64,000 nucleotides of DNA from Micromonospora cathayae (GTDB lineage: Bacteria; Actinomycetota; Actinomycetes; Mycobacteriales; Micromonosporaceae): positions 1,364,001 to 1,428,000 of the forward strand of contig NZ_CP118615.1 in assembly GCF_028993575.1 (NCBI RefSeq), given 5' to 3'. Within the stretch, counting starts at the first letter, position 1. Each line of letters begins with the position of its first letter. The notes under the pieces are model-generated. The model ran no database searches. It was not told the origin of the DNA and saw nothing but the letters and a program-made list of their open reading frames with translations. Positions 12,095-20,774 of this stretch are shown in pieces. The position numbers and the translations under genes are program-made.

Positions 12095-13468
12095 ATGCTC
12101 ATCGACCCGGTTCCCCCGGTCGCGCCGGAAGGGATCTTCTCGCGTCGACTGCGGGCGATGACGGTGGGTAGCGTGGCGCTGATCTCGCTACTGGCGTTCG
12201 AGGCCCTGGCGGTCGGTACCGCCATGCCGACCGTGGCCCGCAGCCTGGACGGTCTCGCCCTCTACGCGCTCGCCTTCGGCGGTTCGTTCGCCTCCGGGGT
12301 GCTGGCCATGGTGCTCTCCGGCATCTGGTGCGACGTGCGGGGGCCACGCGGCCCGATGTGGCACGGGGTGGCCTGGTTCGTCGCCGGTCTGCTGATCGCC
12401 GGTACCGCACCGGTGATGAGCCTGCTGGTGGTCGGGCGGTTCGTGCAGGGATTCGGTTCCGGGCTGCTCATGGTGGCGCTCTACGTGATCGTCGGCCGGG
12501 TGTACCCGGAGTCGACGCACCGGCGGGTCTTCGCCGCGTTCGCCGCCGCGTGGGTCGTACCGTCGCTGGTCGGGCCGGCGCTGGCCGGTCTGGTCGTCGA
12601 ACACCTCGGCTGGCGCTGGGTCTTCCTGGCGGTGCCGGCGGTGGCCGTCCCGGCGGTGCTGCTGGTGAATCCGGGGCTGCGGTCGGTGGGCGCACCGGAC
12701 GGTGGCCGGGCACCACGCGACGCGGTGGCGCGGATCGGCTGGGCCTGCGGGGCCGCGGCGAGCGCCGCACTGCTGCACTACGGGGGGCAGCAGCGCGGTC
12801 CGCTCGCCGTCGGCCTCGTGGTCGCCGCTCTGGTCGGGCTGCTGGTCTGTGCGCCACGGCTGCTGCCGGCCGGCTTCCTGCGGGCCGGACGTGGGCTGCC
12901 CACCGTAGTCGGGCTGCGGGGACTGGCCTCGGCGGCGTTCGTCGGGGCGGAGGTGGTGATCCCGCTGCTGCTGTCCCGGGAGCGGGGCCTGTCGCCGACG
13001 GCGGCCGGCATCGCGTTGACCGTCGGCGCGGTCTCCTGGTCGCTGGGTTCCTGGCTGCAGGGGCGGTTGCCCGAGCCACGCTCACGGGCCACCCTGCCCC
13101 GGGTCGGGATGCTCTGCATCGGTACCGGCGTCGCGGTCTTCGCGCTGGCGCTGTGGCCGGCGGTCCCGGTGCCGGTCGCCGTCCTCGGGTGGAGCCTCTC
13201 CGGGCTGGGCATGGGGCTGACCTATCCCACGCTGTCCGTGCTCACCCTGGAGTTGTCCGCCTCCGGCGAGCAGGGCCGTAACAGCTCGTCGCTCCAGCTC
13301 AGCGACGCGCTGTTCGCCGCGACCGTGCTGGCGTCGACCGGTGCGCTGCTGGCCGGCGGTCCGGACCCGACGGCGTACCTGACCGCGTTGGCGGTCTCGG
13401 CCGGGCTGGCCCTGCTCGGGTCGACGCTCGCCGGACGGGTCGTCGTGCCGGCGGTTCCGGCCCGCTGA
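12095..13468 (+). CDS. MFS transporter
   Basis: This 457-aa major facilitator superfamily transporter has many hydrophobic segments. The loop 2-3 signature reads GIWCDVRGPRGP, a variant of the GxxxDRxGRR motif. The N-terminal SLLAFEALAVGTAMPTVAR resembles the drug:H+ antiporter (EmrB/QacA) branch, and the C-terminal half contains GMGLTYPTLSVLTLE. The substrate is unknown; drug or metabolite efflux is most likely. ATG 12095 is chosen over an in-frame TTG 21 bases upstream. It follows the 83-aa gene by 83 bp on the same strand. Confidence 0.85.
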   Translation: MLIDPVPPVAPEGIFSRRLRAMTVGSVALISLLAFEALAVGTAMPTVARSLDGLALYALAFGGSFASGVLAMVLSGIWCDVRGPRGPMWHGVAWFVAGLLIAGTAPVMSLLVVGRFVQGFGSGLLMVALYVIVGRVYPESTHRRVFAAFAAAWVVPSLVGPALAGLVVEHLGWRWVFLAVPAVAVPAVLLVNPGLRSVGAPDGGRAPRDAVARIGWACGAAASAALLHYGGQQRGPLAVGLVVAALVGLLVCAPRLLPAGFLRAGRGLPTVVGLRGLASAAFVGAEVVIPLLLSRERGLSPTAAGIALTVGAVSWSLGSWLQGRLPEPRSRATLPRVGMLCIGTGVAVFALALWPAVPVPVAVLGWSLSGLGMGLTYPTLSVLTLELSASGEQGRNSSSLQLSDALFAATVLASTGALLAGGPDPTAYLTALAVSAGLALLGSTLAGRVVVPAVPAR

Positions 13469-13550
13469 CCGAGGGGTCACCGGCCACCCGTCCGGGGGAG
13501 CGGGCGGAGATGAACCCACCGGCGACTCACGTCCGCCTTAGCGTGGCCGC

Positions 13551-13727
13551 ATGCTCACACTGGTCATCGCGATGATCCTGTACGTCGCCGGGTTCGTCTT
13601 CCTGTACGGCGTGCTCCGGCTGGCGGTCCGGCACGCCCTGGAGGACCTGGAGGCGCGCCGTGCGCTGCCGGACGGGCAGGTGCGGGAACGGCCGTACCTG
13701 CCGGCCTCGTTCGTCGGCGGCAACTGA
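13551..13727 (+). CDS. small single-span membrane protein (58 aa)
   Basis: Reading from ATG 13551 gives MLTLVIAMILYVAGFV, one membrane helix (residues 2-25), followed by a charged helix (RHALEDLEARRALPD) and a short tail ending FVGGN. The stop is at 13725-13727. Codon composition is as G/C-rich at third positions as the neighbours. No family is recognised. It lies between the MFS gene and the YbaK-like gene on the same strand. It is short enough to be overlooked. Confidence 0.5.
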   Translation: MLTLVIAMILYVAGFVFLYGVLRLAVRHALEDLEARRALPDGQVRERPYLPASFVGGN

Positions 13728-13783
13728 CCCGCGTGCTCCCCGTCGGGGCGTTGGGTGGGGTGGGTGCGAGGATCGCGGGTGTG

Positions 13784-14335
13784 ATGGGGACGCTGAGGAC
13801 CGAGCCCGCCCGTACCCGCCCGGACCTGCTCGCACCGCCGGTGGCCGCCGCCCTGGACCGGTGGCCCGCCGACGCGCCGGTGGACGCGGAGACCGTGCTG
13901 GTGGCACCGATCGACGCCACGCTCGCCGACACCGCCGCCTTCTGCGCGGCCTACGGGGTGGGGCTGGACGTCTCGGCCAACTGCGTGGTGGTGGCCGGCA
14001 AGCGGGAGGGTGAGGTCCGCTACGCGGCGTGCGTGGTGCTCGCCACCACCAGGGTCGACGTGAACGGGGTGGCCCGCCGGGCGCTCGACGTACGCAAGGC
14101 CAGCTTCGCGACGATGGCCGATGCGGTGGCGTCGACCGGGATGGAGTACGGCGGGATCACCCCGATCGGGTTGCCCGGGGAGTGGCCGATCCTGGTGGAC
14201 AGCCGGGTGGTCGCCGTGCCGCACGTGGTCATCGGCTCCGGCGTACGGCACAGCAAGATCGTGGTTCCCGGGCCGGCGTTGGGCGTGCTGCCCAACGCGC
14301 GGGTGGTCGAGGGGCTGGCCAAGCCGGTGCAGTAA
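13784..14335 (+). CDS. YbaK/EbsC-type aminoacyl-tRNA deacylase domain protein
   Basis: This 183-aa single-domain protein resembles the YbaK/ProX editing family (PF04073), which hydrolyses mischarged tRNAs such as Cys-tRNA(Pro). Family features are the NCVVVAGKREGEVRYAACVV central strands and the late EYGGITPIGLPGEWPILVDS segment, where the GxxxPxG motif reads GGITPIGLP. The acceptor tRNA cannot be told. ATG 13784 is chosen; an adjacent GTG at 13781 or GTG 13733 are alternatives. proS, the enzyme whose errors this family often corrects, lies 2 kb away on the other strand. Confidence 0.75.
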   Translation: MGTLRTEPARTRPDLLAPPVAAALDRWPADAPVDAETVLVAPIDATLADTAAFCAAYGVGLDVSANCVVVAGKREGEVRYAACVVLATTRVDVNGVARRALDVRKASFATMADAVASTGMEYGGITPIGLPGEWPILVDSRVVAVPHVVIGSGVRHSKIVVPGPALGVLPNARVVEGLAKPVQ

Positions 14336-14352
14336 TCGAGCAGCCCCGATGT

Positions 14353-14368
14353 TGTTGCACGTGAAACA
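14353..14368. promoter_or_regulatory. ParB parS-like site
   Basis: TGTTGCACGTGAAACA differs from the bacterial parS consensus TGTTTCACGTGAAACA at one position. It is intergenic between two convergent genes. It sits inside a larger inverted repeat (CCGATGTT at 14346-14353, AACATCGG at 14365-14372), so a terminator is an alternative reading. Confidence 0.6.
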
Positions 14369-14376
14369 TCGGACGG

Positions 14377-15012
14377 TCAGTCCGGGGTGGACTCCCGGCG
14401 CTCCACCTCGGCCAGGGCGGCCAGCAGGGTCGCCGGCTCCTGCGCGCCGCTGACCGCGTACTTCCCGGCCAGGACGAAGGTCGGCACGCTGCTCACCCCG
14501 AGGTCCCGGGCGGCGGCCAGCTCCGCGCCGACCTCGGCCACCCCGGCCTCCGAGTCGAGGAAACCGCGCACCTCGGCCTCGTCCAGCCCGACAGTGCCGG
14601 CGACGGTGGCCAGCGCGTCCCGCGAACCCACGTCCACACCCTCGGTGAAGTACGCCCGGAACAGGGCCTCCAACGTCTCGGTGGCCAGGCCGCGTCCGGT
14701 GGCGAACCACACCAGCCGGTGCGCGTCGAAGGTGTTCGCGGTGACCGCCCGGTCGAAGTCCAGCTTCAGGCCGACCCCGGCGGCCACCTCGGTGACCTGG
14801 GCGAACATCTGGCGGGCCCGCTGCTCGCCACCGAACTTCGCGCCCAGCCCCTCGACCAGCGGCCGGGGCTCGGGCACCGGACTCGGGTCGAGCTGGAACG
14901 GCCGGTAGCGGAGGGTCACCTCACCCTCGTACGCCGCCAGGGCCTGCTCCAGCCGGCGCTTGCCGATGTAGCACCAGGGGCAGACCACGTCGGCGTAGAT
15001 TTCGATCTCCAT
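14377..15012 (-). CDS. DsbA family oxidoreductase (FrnE-like)
   Basis: This 211-aa thioredoxin-fold protein has the active-site motif CPWC at residues 11-14 (YADVVCPWCYIGKRRLE) and the cis-proline loop VSSVPTFVL near residue 170. A helical insertion fills the middle, as in DsbA and 2-hydroxychromene-2-carboxylate isomerase relatives. There is no signal peptide, so it acts in the cytoplasm, like FrnE of polyketide producers and stress-linked disulfide isomerases. ATG 15012 lies 8 bp after the sufE stop, so the two form an operon. Confidence 0.85.
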   Translation of the reverse strand: MEIEIYADVVCPWCYIGKRRLEQALAAYEGEVTLRYRPFQLDPSPVPEPRPLVEGLGAKFGGEQRARQMFAQVTEVAAGVGLKLDFDRAVTANTFDAHRLVWFATGRGLATETLEALFRAYFTEGVDVGSRDALATVAGTVGLDEAEVRGFLDSEAGVAEVGAELAAARDLGVSSVPTFVLAGKYAVSGAQEPATLLAALAEVERRESTPD

Positions 15013-15020
15013 GCCGGAGG

Positions 15021-15461
15021 TCAACCGGCGTCCGGGCCGATCTGTTCCCTGACCTGGCGCTTCAACCGGGCCAGGATCGCGGTGCCACCGCGTACCCGGA
15101 GCGGGCTGATCGCCTGGGCGAGCCCCATCCGCTGGTACAGGTCGTCGGGGACGGCGAGCACCTGCTCGGCGGTGGCCCCGGCGAGCCCCTCGGCGAGGAT
15201 GCCGGCGAACGCCCGGGTGGTCGGCGCCTCCGGCGGACAGTCGAACAGGGTGCTCACCACACCGTCCGGGCCGACCCGGGCCCGCAGGAAGAACGCCGTC
15301 TGGCACTCCGGCACCTGCTCCATGCCCGCACGGTCGGCCCCGTCGGCCGGCAACTGCGGGAGCACGTCGGAGAACTCGAGCAGCATCTCCAGCACCACGT
15401 CGCGCGGCGCGTCGGCGAACTCGTCGACGATCTCCGCCAGTCGGGTCGGCATCTCGGGCAT
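15021..15461 (-). CDS. SufE family sulfur acceptor protein
   Basis: This 146-aa SufE-like protein would accept persulfide sulfur from a cysteine desulfurase and pass it on for iron-sulfur cluster assembly. The acceptor cysteine is C53 in VPECQTAFFL, at the place of E. coli SufE Cys51. The C-terminal LSPLRVRGGTAILARLK-like segment is also typical (here AISPLRVRGGTAILARLK). Actinobacterial sufE genes often pair with a rhodanese sulfurtransferase; here such a gene is 6 kb away (21272). It is the first gene of a two-gene operon with the DsbA-like gene and has its own terminator barrier upstream (15488-15511). Confidence 0.82.
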   Translation of the reverse strand: MPEMPTRLAEIVDEFADAPRDVVLEMLLEFSDVLPQLPADGADRAGMEQVPECQTAFFLRARVGPDGVVSTLFDCPPEAPTTRAFAGILAEGLAGATAEQVLAVPDDLYQRMGLAQAISPLRVRGGTAILARLKRQVREQIGPDAG

Positions 15462-15487
15462 CCCGCCAGGCTACCGCCGGGTCGGAA

Positions 15488-15511
15488 GGGGCCCGTCCGG
15501 TACCGGGCCCC
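15488..15511 (-). terminator. hairpin terminator of the CBS gene
   Basis: GGGGCCCG (15488-15495) and CGGGCCCC (15504-15511) form an 8-bp perfect stem, 5 bases past the stop of the 15517-15942 gene on the minus strand and before sufE. Confidence 0.6.
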
Positions 15512-15516
15512 ACCCG

Positions 15517-15942
15517 TCAGTTGTTCGCGGGCTGTTCGCTGATCTCGCCGAGGGTCGACTGCGGGTCGAACTGCATCGCCAGGTCGCCGAGGGAGACGAT
15601 GCCGACCAGTTTGCGGTCCGCGTCGCAGACCAGGATCCGGCGTACCCCACGCTCCCGCATCAGGGCCGCCGCCTCCCCCGCCGAGCAGTGCTGCTCGATC
15701 ATCACCACCTCACGGGTGATGATCGAACCGATGGTGGTGCCGGCCGGGTCGAGACGCTCGGCCACCGCGCGGACCACGATGTCCCGGTCGGTGAGCATGC
15801 CGGCCAGGGTGGGGCCGTCGGTGACCACCACGTCGCCGATGTCCGCCTCCTTCATCACCCTGGCCGCCTCGTCCAGGGGGGTCTCGGTCGACAGGTAGAC
15901 CACCTGTCGGGTCATCACGTCGCTGACCCGGTATCCGGACAT
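15517..15942 (-). CDS. CBS-pair protein, Hrp1-like (second copy)
   Basis: This 141-aa protein consists of two CBS domains: CBS1 with LAGMLTDRDIVVRAVAERLD and CBS2 with VRRILVCDADRKLVGIVSLG. It shares the overall layout and the MLTDRDIVVR core with the 6652-7071 product, so the two are paralogues. Expected to bind adenine nucleotides and sense energy or redox state; the partner is unknown. The N-terminus (GYRVSDVMTRQVVYLSTETP) is typical. It lies between proS and sufE on the minus strand and is followed by its own terminator. Confidence 0.87.
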   Translation of the reverse strand: MSGYRVSDVMTRQVVYLSTETPLDEAARVMKEADIGDVVVTDGPTLAGMLTDRDIVVRAVAERLDPAGTTIGSIITREVVMIEQHCSAGEAAALMRERGVRRILVCDADRKLVGIVSLGDLAMQFDPQSTLGEISEQPANN

Positions 15943-16000
15943 GAGAGCCTCCGAGCGTTTCGCAGGGTAGATGGAACAGCGGTACCCAGCCGGCGCACCG

Positions 16001-17758
16001 CTACACCCGGCCGGCGGCCGTCGGGGTCAACGTGTCGACCAGTTCCGCCACCGGCAGTTCGGTCCGTTCACCGCTGACCCGGTCGCGCAGCTCGACGTAC
16101 CCGTCGGCCAGCCGGCGGCCGACCACCACGGTGCGCGGGACGCCGATCAGCTCGGCGTCGGTGAACTTCACCCCGGCCGACACGTGGGTCCGGTCGTCCA
16201 CCAGCACCCGCAGGCCGGCGGCGGCGAGCCGTCCGCCGAGGTCGAGCGCCGCGTCGAGCTGCGGGCCCTTCCCCGCCGCCACCAGGTGTACGTCACACGG
16301 TGCGACCGTCGTCGGCCAGCACAGCCCACGCTCGTCGTGGTGCTGTTCGGCGATGGTGGCGACCAGCCGGGAGATGCCGATGCCGTAGCAGCCCATCACC
16401 GGGCGGACCGGTTTGCCGGCCGGGCCGAGCACGTCCACCCCGAACGCGTCGGTGAACCGGCGGCCCAACTGGAACACGTGCCCGACCTCGATGCCCCGGC
16501 GCATGGTCAGCTCGCCCGTCGGGCAGGCCGGGCAGGGATCGCCGGCGCGCACCTCGGCCGCCTCGATCGTGCCGTCGGGGACGAAGTCCCGCCCGCACAC
16601 CACGTCGACCGCGTGCCGGCCCGGCTCGTTGGCCCCGGTCAGCCAGGCGGTGCCGGCCACCACCCGGGGGTCGACCAGGTAGCGGATGCCCAGCTTCGCC
16701 AGCACCTGCGGGCCGATGTACCCCCGGACCAGCTCCGGCCGGTCGGCGAAGCCGTCGAAGACGGTGGCCGTGGCCGGGTGCAGTGCCGCGCCGACCCGCT
16801 TCAGGTCCACCTCCCGGTCCCCGGGCACCCCGATGACCAGCATTTCCGCCTCGTCCACGCCGGGACGCCGGACCGACAGGACGACGTTCTTCAGGGTGTC
16901 GGCGGCGGTCCAGTCGTCCCGGCCGCCCAGCCGGCGGGCGTTCGCCAGGTCGACCAGGGTGGCGATGGTCGGGGTGTCCGGGGTGTCGTGCACGGTGGCG
17001 GCCGGGTGGGCGTCCGGGTCACCGGCCGGCGGGGCGGGCGTGCCGACCGCCTCCGTGTTGGCGGCGTACCCGCAGGAGGTGCAGGCCACGTAGCTGTCCT
17101 CACCGACCGGCGTGGCGGCCAGGAACTCCTCCGACACCGAGCCGCCCATCGCGCCGGACATCGCGGTGACCACCGTGTACTCCAACCCCAGCCGGTCGAA
17201 GATCCGCTGGTACGCGGCCCGGTGCCGGGCGTACGCCTCGGCCAGCCCGGACTCGTCGAGGTCGAACGAGTAGGCGTCCTTCATCAGGAACTCGCGTCCG
17301 CGCAGCAGACCGGCCCGGGGCCGGGCCTCGTCCCGGAACTTCGTCTGGATCTGGAAGAGCGTCACCGGCAGATCCCGGTACGAGGTGAACAGGTCCTGCA
17401 CCAGCAGGGCGGCCAGCTCCTCGTGGGTCGGGCCGAGCAGGTGGGCCGCCCCCCGCCGGTCGGCCAGGGTGAAGATGTCGTCGCCGTACTCCGCCCACCG
17501 CCCGCTGGTCTGGTACGGCTCGGCCGGCAGCAGCGCCGGGAAGTGCACCTCCTGGCCGCCGATCGCGGTCATCTCCGTCCGGACCACCTCGGTGACCCGG
17601 TCCAGGACGAGCTTGCCCAGGGGCAGCCAGGTGTAGCCGCCCGGCGCGGCCCGGCGGATGTAGCCGGCGCGCAGCAGGAGCCGGTGGCTCGGCACCTCCG
17701 CGTCCGCCGGGTCCTCGCGCAGGGTCCGCAGCAGCAGGGTCGACATCCGCAACATCAT
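16001..17758 (-). CDS. proS: proline--tRNA ligase, bacterial type
   Basis: This 585-aa class II aminoacyl-tRNA synthetase charges tRNA-Pro in the cytoplasm. The N-terminus [19 protein letters not shown] is typical. Motif 2 is in [20 protein letters not shown]. An editing insertion (INS) domain occupies about residues 220-390. Motif 3 is [17 protein letters not shown], and the C-terminal anticodon-binding domain follows. Length matches long bacterial ProRS. Two adjacent ATGs (17758, 17755) can start it. The upstream 77 bp contain a G/C palindrome (17772-17793) but no T-box-like leader. Confidence 0.96.
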   Translation of the reverse strand: MMLRMSTLLLRTLREDPADAEVPSHRLLLRAGYIRRAAPGGYTWLPLGKLVLDRVTEVVRTEMTAIGGQEVHFPALLPAEPYQTSGRWAEYGDDIFTLADRRGAAHLLGPTHEELAALLVQDLFTSYRDLPVTLFQIQTKFRDEARPRAGLLRGREFLMKDAYSFDLDESGLAEAYARHRAAYQRIFDRLGLEYTVVTAMSGAMGGSVSEEFLAATPVGEDSYVACTSCGYAANTEAVGTPAPPAGDPDAHPAATVHDTPDTPTIATLVDLANARRLGGRDDWTAADTLKNVVLSVRRPGVDEAEMLVIGVPGDREVDLKRVGAALHPATATVFDGFADRPELVRGYIGPQVLAKLGIRYLVDPRVVAGTAWLTGANEPGRHAVDVVCGRDFVPDGTIEAAEVRAGDPCPACPTGELTMRRGIEVGHVFQLGRRFTDAFGVDVLGPAGKPVRPVMGCYGIGISRLVATIAEQHHDERGLCWPTTVAPCDVHLVAAGKGPQLDAALDLGGRLAAAGLRVLVDDRTHVSAGVKFTDAELIGVPRTVVVGRRLADGYVELRDRVSGERTELPVAELVDTLTPTAAGRV

Positions 17759-17835
17759 GGGCGCAGCGTAGGACCCGCGGGTCGGGACCCGCGATCACAT
17801 TGTGGCGAAACGCGGTGGGTCGGGTGGGTCGGACG

Positions 17836-18459
17836 TCAACGGCTGGCGGGAGCCGGCTCGATGGCCGCGATCAGTTCGTACATGGTCGAGGAGGGGTTGT
17901 TCTCCGGGAACGGGGTCTGGTTGCCGGCATGACGCCGGCTGAGTCCGATGGCCCTGCGCGTGGCTTCCCGGCGGAGTTCAACGTACCTCGGTCCGTCTAT
18001 CCGCTTGCCGATCCGTCCGTCGAGGCCCCGGCTCTGCCGCTCCGCATCGGCGCTGGTCAGGAAGGCCGTCTGCTCGGTGAAGTGGAGGGTGAGCCACAGT
18101 TCGAAGCACGGGTTCGAGATCGCGAGCCGGATCCCATGGGCGGAAGCCAGCCGGACCGCCTCCATGAGGCGTGGGTGGTTCTGCGGCCACTCGACGTCGA
18201 AGACGCACCAGCACTCGTCCACCTCGTCGTCCTGGCTACGCACGACGGCGCGCTGGACCAGCGTGATCGGTGCACCCTGCTGCGGGTCGATCTCGATGCT
18301 GACGGCGGTGTTGTCGCGGACTTCCGGCAGCCGCTTGAGCGCGTTGACGTAGTCCGGCTCCGACGCCTCACCCTCGCAGAACACCACGATCGTCCGGCGT
18401 TCGGGACGGCTGGCGACCGACCGGCGGAGATCCCTGGCCCTGGTCCTCCTCGGTGACAT
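17836..18459 (-). CDS. RloB family protein (AbiLii-like)
   Basis: This 207-aa protein carries the RloB (PF13707) signature: VVFCEGEASEPDYVNAL at residues ~25-41 (acidic E29, E31, E34), an internal VFDVEWPQNH acidic motif near 87, and NPCFELWLTLHF near 117. RloB proteins pair with an AAA/ABC-type ATPase in the Rlo loci of restriction-modification islands and in lactococcal AbiL abortive-infection systems. A TOPRIM-like nuclease role has been suggested by analogy to related ATPase-nuclease pairs, but activity is not established here. It begins 4 bp after the RloA-like stop, so both are one operon. Confidence 0.8.
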   Translation of the reverse strand: MSPRRTRARDLRRSVASRPERRTIVVFCEGEASEPDYVNALKRLPEVRDNTAVSIEIDPQQGAPITLVQRAVVRSQDDEVDECWCVFDVEWPQNHPRLMEAVRLASAHGIRLAISNPCFELWLTLHFTEQTAFLTSADAERQSRGLDGRIGKRIDGPRYVELRREATRRAIGLSRRHAGNQTPFPENNPSSTMYELIAAIEPAPASR

Positions 18460-18463
18460 CCGA

Positions 18464-19756
18464 TCAGCCGATCAGGCCGAGCGCGCGGAGCACGTCGGTA
18501 CGGTCGACGTCGGGCAGCGCGCCGAACCGGCCGTGCAGGTACGCCTTCTCCAGGTTCTGTGAACGGCGTACCCGTTCCCCGGCGAACTCGGCGAGTGCGC
18601 CGAGCCGGGTCGAGCCGTCCCCACTCTTCTCGGTGAGCCATACCTCGTCCCGGTTCAGGTGGTTGAGCAGGCTCGTGTCATGCGTGGTGAAGACCAACTG
18701 GGCCCCTGACGGGTTGGTGGCCGGATCGCAGAACAAGCGGATGACCTGGGCCGACAGCGTCGGATGGAGGCTGGAGTCCAACTCGTCGAACAGCAGGAGC
18801 GAACCGGCCTTGAGCGCGCTCAGGATGGGCCCGATGAGCTGGAACCAGGTGCGGGTGCCCTCGGACTCGGCGGAGAAGTCGAACGGCACCTTCTCGTGGG
18901 TGGTGCTGTGTACCAGGCGGATCCTCCGCTGCTTACGGGTACGGCCGCCGCGCACCTCGAGACCGGGATGGTTGCTCTCGTGCTCGTCTATCAGAACATC
19001 GTCGATGCCCAGGTCTGCCATCCGGAGCAGGGCCAACGCCTGGTCGCGGTCGGCTCTGAACTCCTCGTACGGATCACCGAGACCGGGCAGGGCAGGTTGG
19101 TTGGCGACAGTCGGCTCCTCGAACCAACGACGGGTCGACGTGCCGGAGTACGCCACCGGCCCGGTTCGAGGATCGGTGCCCTGCCCGAACGTCTGGATAG
19201 CCAGGACGAAGCGGGCGAAGTCCGATACGACGGGTTCGTTGAACCTTCGGGCGATGGAGAGCACCAGTGCCCGGTCGGTCAACAGATCCCGGGTCCCGGA
19301 CAGTGTTCCCAGGCCGCGTTGGAGTGTCAGGTTCCTCGCTTCGCGCTCGAACACTCGCCGTCGCTTCTTCTCCGGATAGTGGAACAGCGCCTCGTAGCGC
19401 ACCGCCTCCCGGTCGACCTCCACGACGTATTCGAAGCGCACTCCCCTGATGATCGCTTCGAGGGTGAACTCCGAGGCACGTTCGGGCCCGTCGGCGAAAG
19501 CAAAGGGCTCGACAGGCACGACGTCGTCCCAGAAGCGGAGCGAGTCCCGGACGGCGTTCCGTAACCAGGTCATCGCGGCGATGACGTTGGACTTGCCGGA
19601 CGCGTTGGGGCCGAAGACCGCGGCGGTCACCAGCAGGCTCTCGTTGATGTTGGCGGCGGGACGAGCCTCGACACGATCCGTATCGATTGCGACCATCGAC
19701 AACTCGACCGGTGCGAGGATCGAGCGGAAGTTCGCCGCCTCGAAGCGGATCAGCAT
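18464..19756 (-). CDS. RloA-like AAA ATPase (AbiLi-like), defence partner of RloB
   Basis: This 430-aa ATPase of the OLD/ABC-like AAA group starts MLIRFEAANFRSI. Walker A is GPNASGKSN (residues 49-57). A long coiled/insert region (~100-260) follows, then an ABC-signature-like FSAESEGTR, Walker B LLLFDELDSSLHP near 325, and the switch histidine in FTTHDTSLL. This fits RloA/AbiLi partners of RloB-type effectors and is not a transporter (no membrane segments). It is the first gene of the pair. Sampled lines of this gene look less G/C-rich than neighbours, consistent with transfer. A housekeeping SMC-like role is less likely given the partner. Confidence 0.8.
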   Translation of the reverse strand: MLIRFEAANFRSILAPVELSMVAIDTDRVEARPAANINESLLVTAAVFGPNASGKSNVIAAMTWLRNAVRDSLRFWDDVVPVEPFAFADGPERASEFTLEAIIRGVRFEYVVEVDREAVRYEALFHYPEKKRRRVFEREARNLTLQRGLGTLSGTRDLLTDRALVLSIARRFNEPVVSDFARFVLAIQTFGQGTDPRTGPVAYSGTSTRRWFEEPTVANQPALPGLGDPYEEFRADRDQALALLRMADLGIDDVLIDEHESNHPGLEVRGGRTRKQRRIRLVHSTTHEKVPFDFSAESEGTRTWFQLIGPILSALKAGSLLLFDELDSSLHPTLSAQVIRLFCDPATNPSGAQLVFTTHDTSLLNHLNRDEVWLTEKSGDGSTRLGALAEFAGERVRRSQNLEKAYLHGRFGALPDVDRTDVLRALGLIG

Positions 19757-20003
19757 GTCCCTCCCGTCACCTTCGACGCGAGCATAGCCAGCTCACGGTC
19801 GAGAATCTACGAAATCGACGGCCTGTCGACGCGGATCCATCGCTCACTGCCGCAGGGTTGATGCAGACGACCGCGTCCGGTAGCCCGACACGCCGTCACC
19901 GGGTGGCGCCGGGCACGTTGGTGGATGTCGGTACGACGGCCGGCGCCGGCGGTGCGAGACTGGTTCCCGCTGTGACACCGGTCGACGGAACGGGGAGGAC
20001 GAC

Positions 20004-20771
20004 GTGCGCTGGCGCAGCTACGTGGCGGTGGGCGACAGCTTCACCGAGGGCATGGACGACGCGTACCCGGACGGCACCTACCGGGGGTGGGCGGACCTGG
20101 TCGCCACCCGGCTCGCCGCCGGTGCCGGCCCCGACTTCCGGTACGCGAACCTCGCCGTCCGGGGGCGGCTCTTCCCGCAGGTGGTGACCGAGCAGGTGCC
20201 CGCCGCGCTGGACATGCGTCCCGACCTGATCAGCTTCGCGGCCGGCGGCAACGACGTGCTGCGGCGGAACTTCGACCCGGACGCCCTGGTCAGCCGGTTC
20301 GACGACACGGTCCGGCGACTGCGGTCCGGCGGCGCGGACGTGCTGCTGTTCCGGTTCGCCGACGTGATGGCCCGGCTGCCCGGCCAGCGGATGGTCGCGC
20401 CCCGGGTGCAACTGCTCAACCGGGCGGTCGGCGAGACCGCCGAGCGGCACGGCGCGATCCTGGTCGACCTGTACGCCGACGACACCTACCTCAACCCGTT
20501 GCTGTGGAGCACCGACCGGTTGCACCTGTCGGCGGCCGGGCACCGGCGGGTGGCCGGGCAGGTGCTCACCGCGCTCGGCGTCGGCTGCGAGGAGGAGTGG
20601 CTGCTGGTCCCGCCGCACCCGGAGCCGTCGCCGTGGCTGGCGGCCCGCGCCGCCGACCTGCGCTGGGCGGGCCGGCACCTGGCCCCGTGGATCAAGCGTC
20701 GGCTGACCGGCCGGTCCTCCGGTGACCTGGTCACCGCGAAGCGTCCGCAGCTCGGCCCGGTGTCCGACTGA
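20004..20771 (+). CDS. SGNH/GDSL hydrolase family protein
   Basis: This 255-aa SGNH-fold esterase or lipase shows block I VAVGDSFTEGMDD (nucleophile S12), block III AAGGNDVL and block V DRLHLSAAGH with the catalytic Asp/His pair. There is no signal peptide, so it is probably cytoplasmic. The substrate is not known. The C-terminal ~50 residues extend beyond the domain (WAGRHLAPWIKRRLTG) and are basic. Start is GTG 20004 after a GGGGAGGACG ribosome binding site. The next gene starts 3 bases after the stop, suggesting a transcriptional unit. Confidence 0.88.
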   Translation: MRWRSYVAVGDSFTEGMDDAYPDGTYRGWADLVATRLAAGAGPDFRYANLAVRGRLFPQVVTEQVPAALDMRPDLISFAAGGNDVLRRNFDPDALVSRFDDTVRRLRSGGADVLLFRFADVMARLPGQRMVAPRVQLLNRAVGETAERHGAILVDLYADDTYLNPLLWSTDRLHLSAAGHRRVAGQVLTALGVGCEEEWLLVPPHPEPSPWLAARAADLRWAGRHLAPWIKRRLTGRSSGDLVTAKRPQLGPVSD

Positions 20772-20774
20772 GCC

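Noticed and set aside
17772-17793. T-box or other riboswitch before proS
   Set aside because: Only a tight GACCCGCG/CGCGGGTC palindrome is present; the 77-bp leader is too short and lacks T-box elements.
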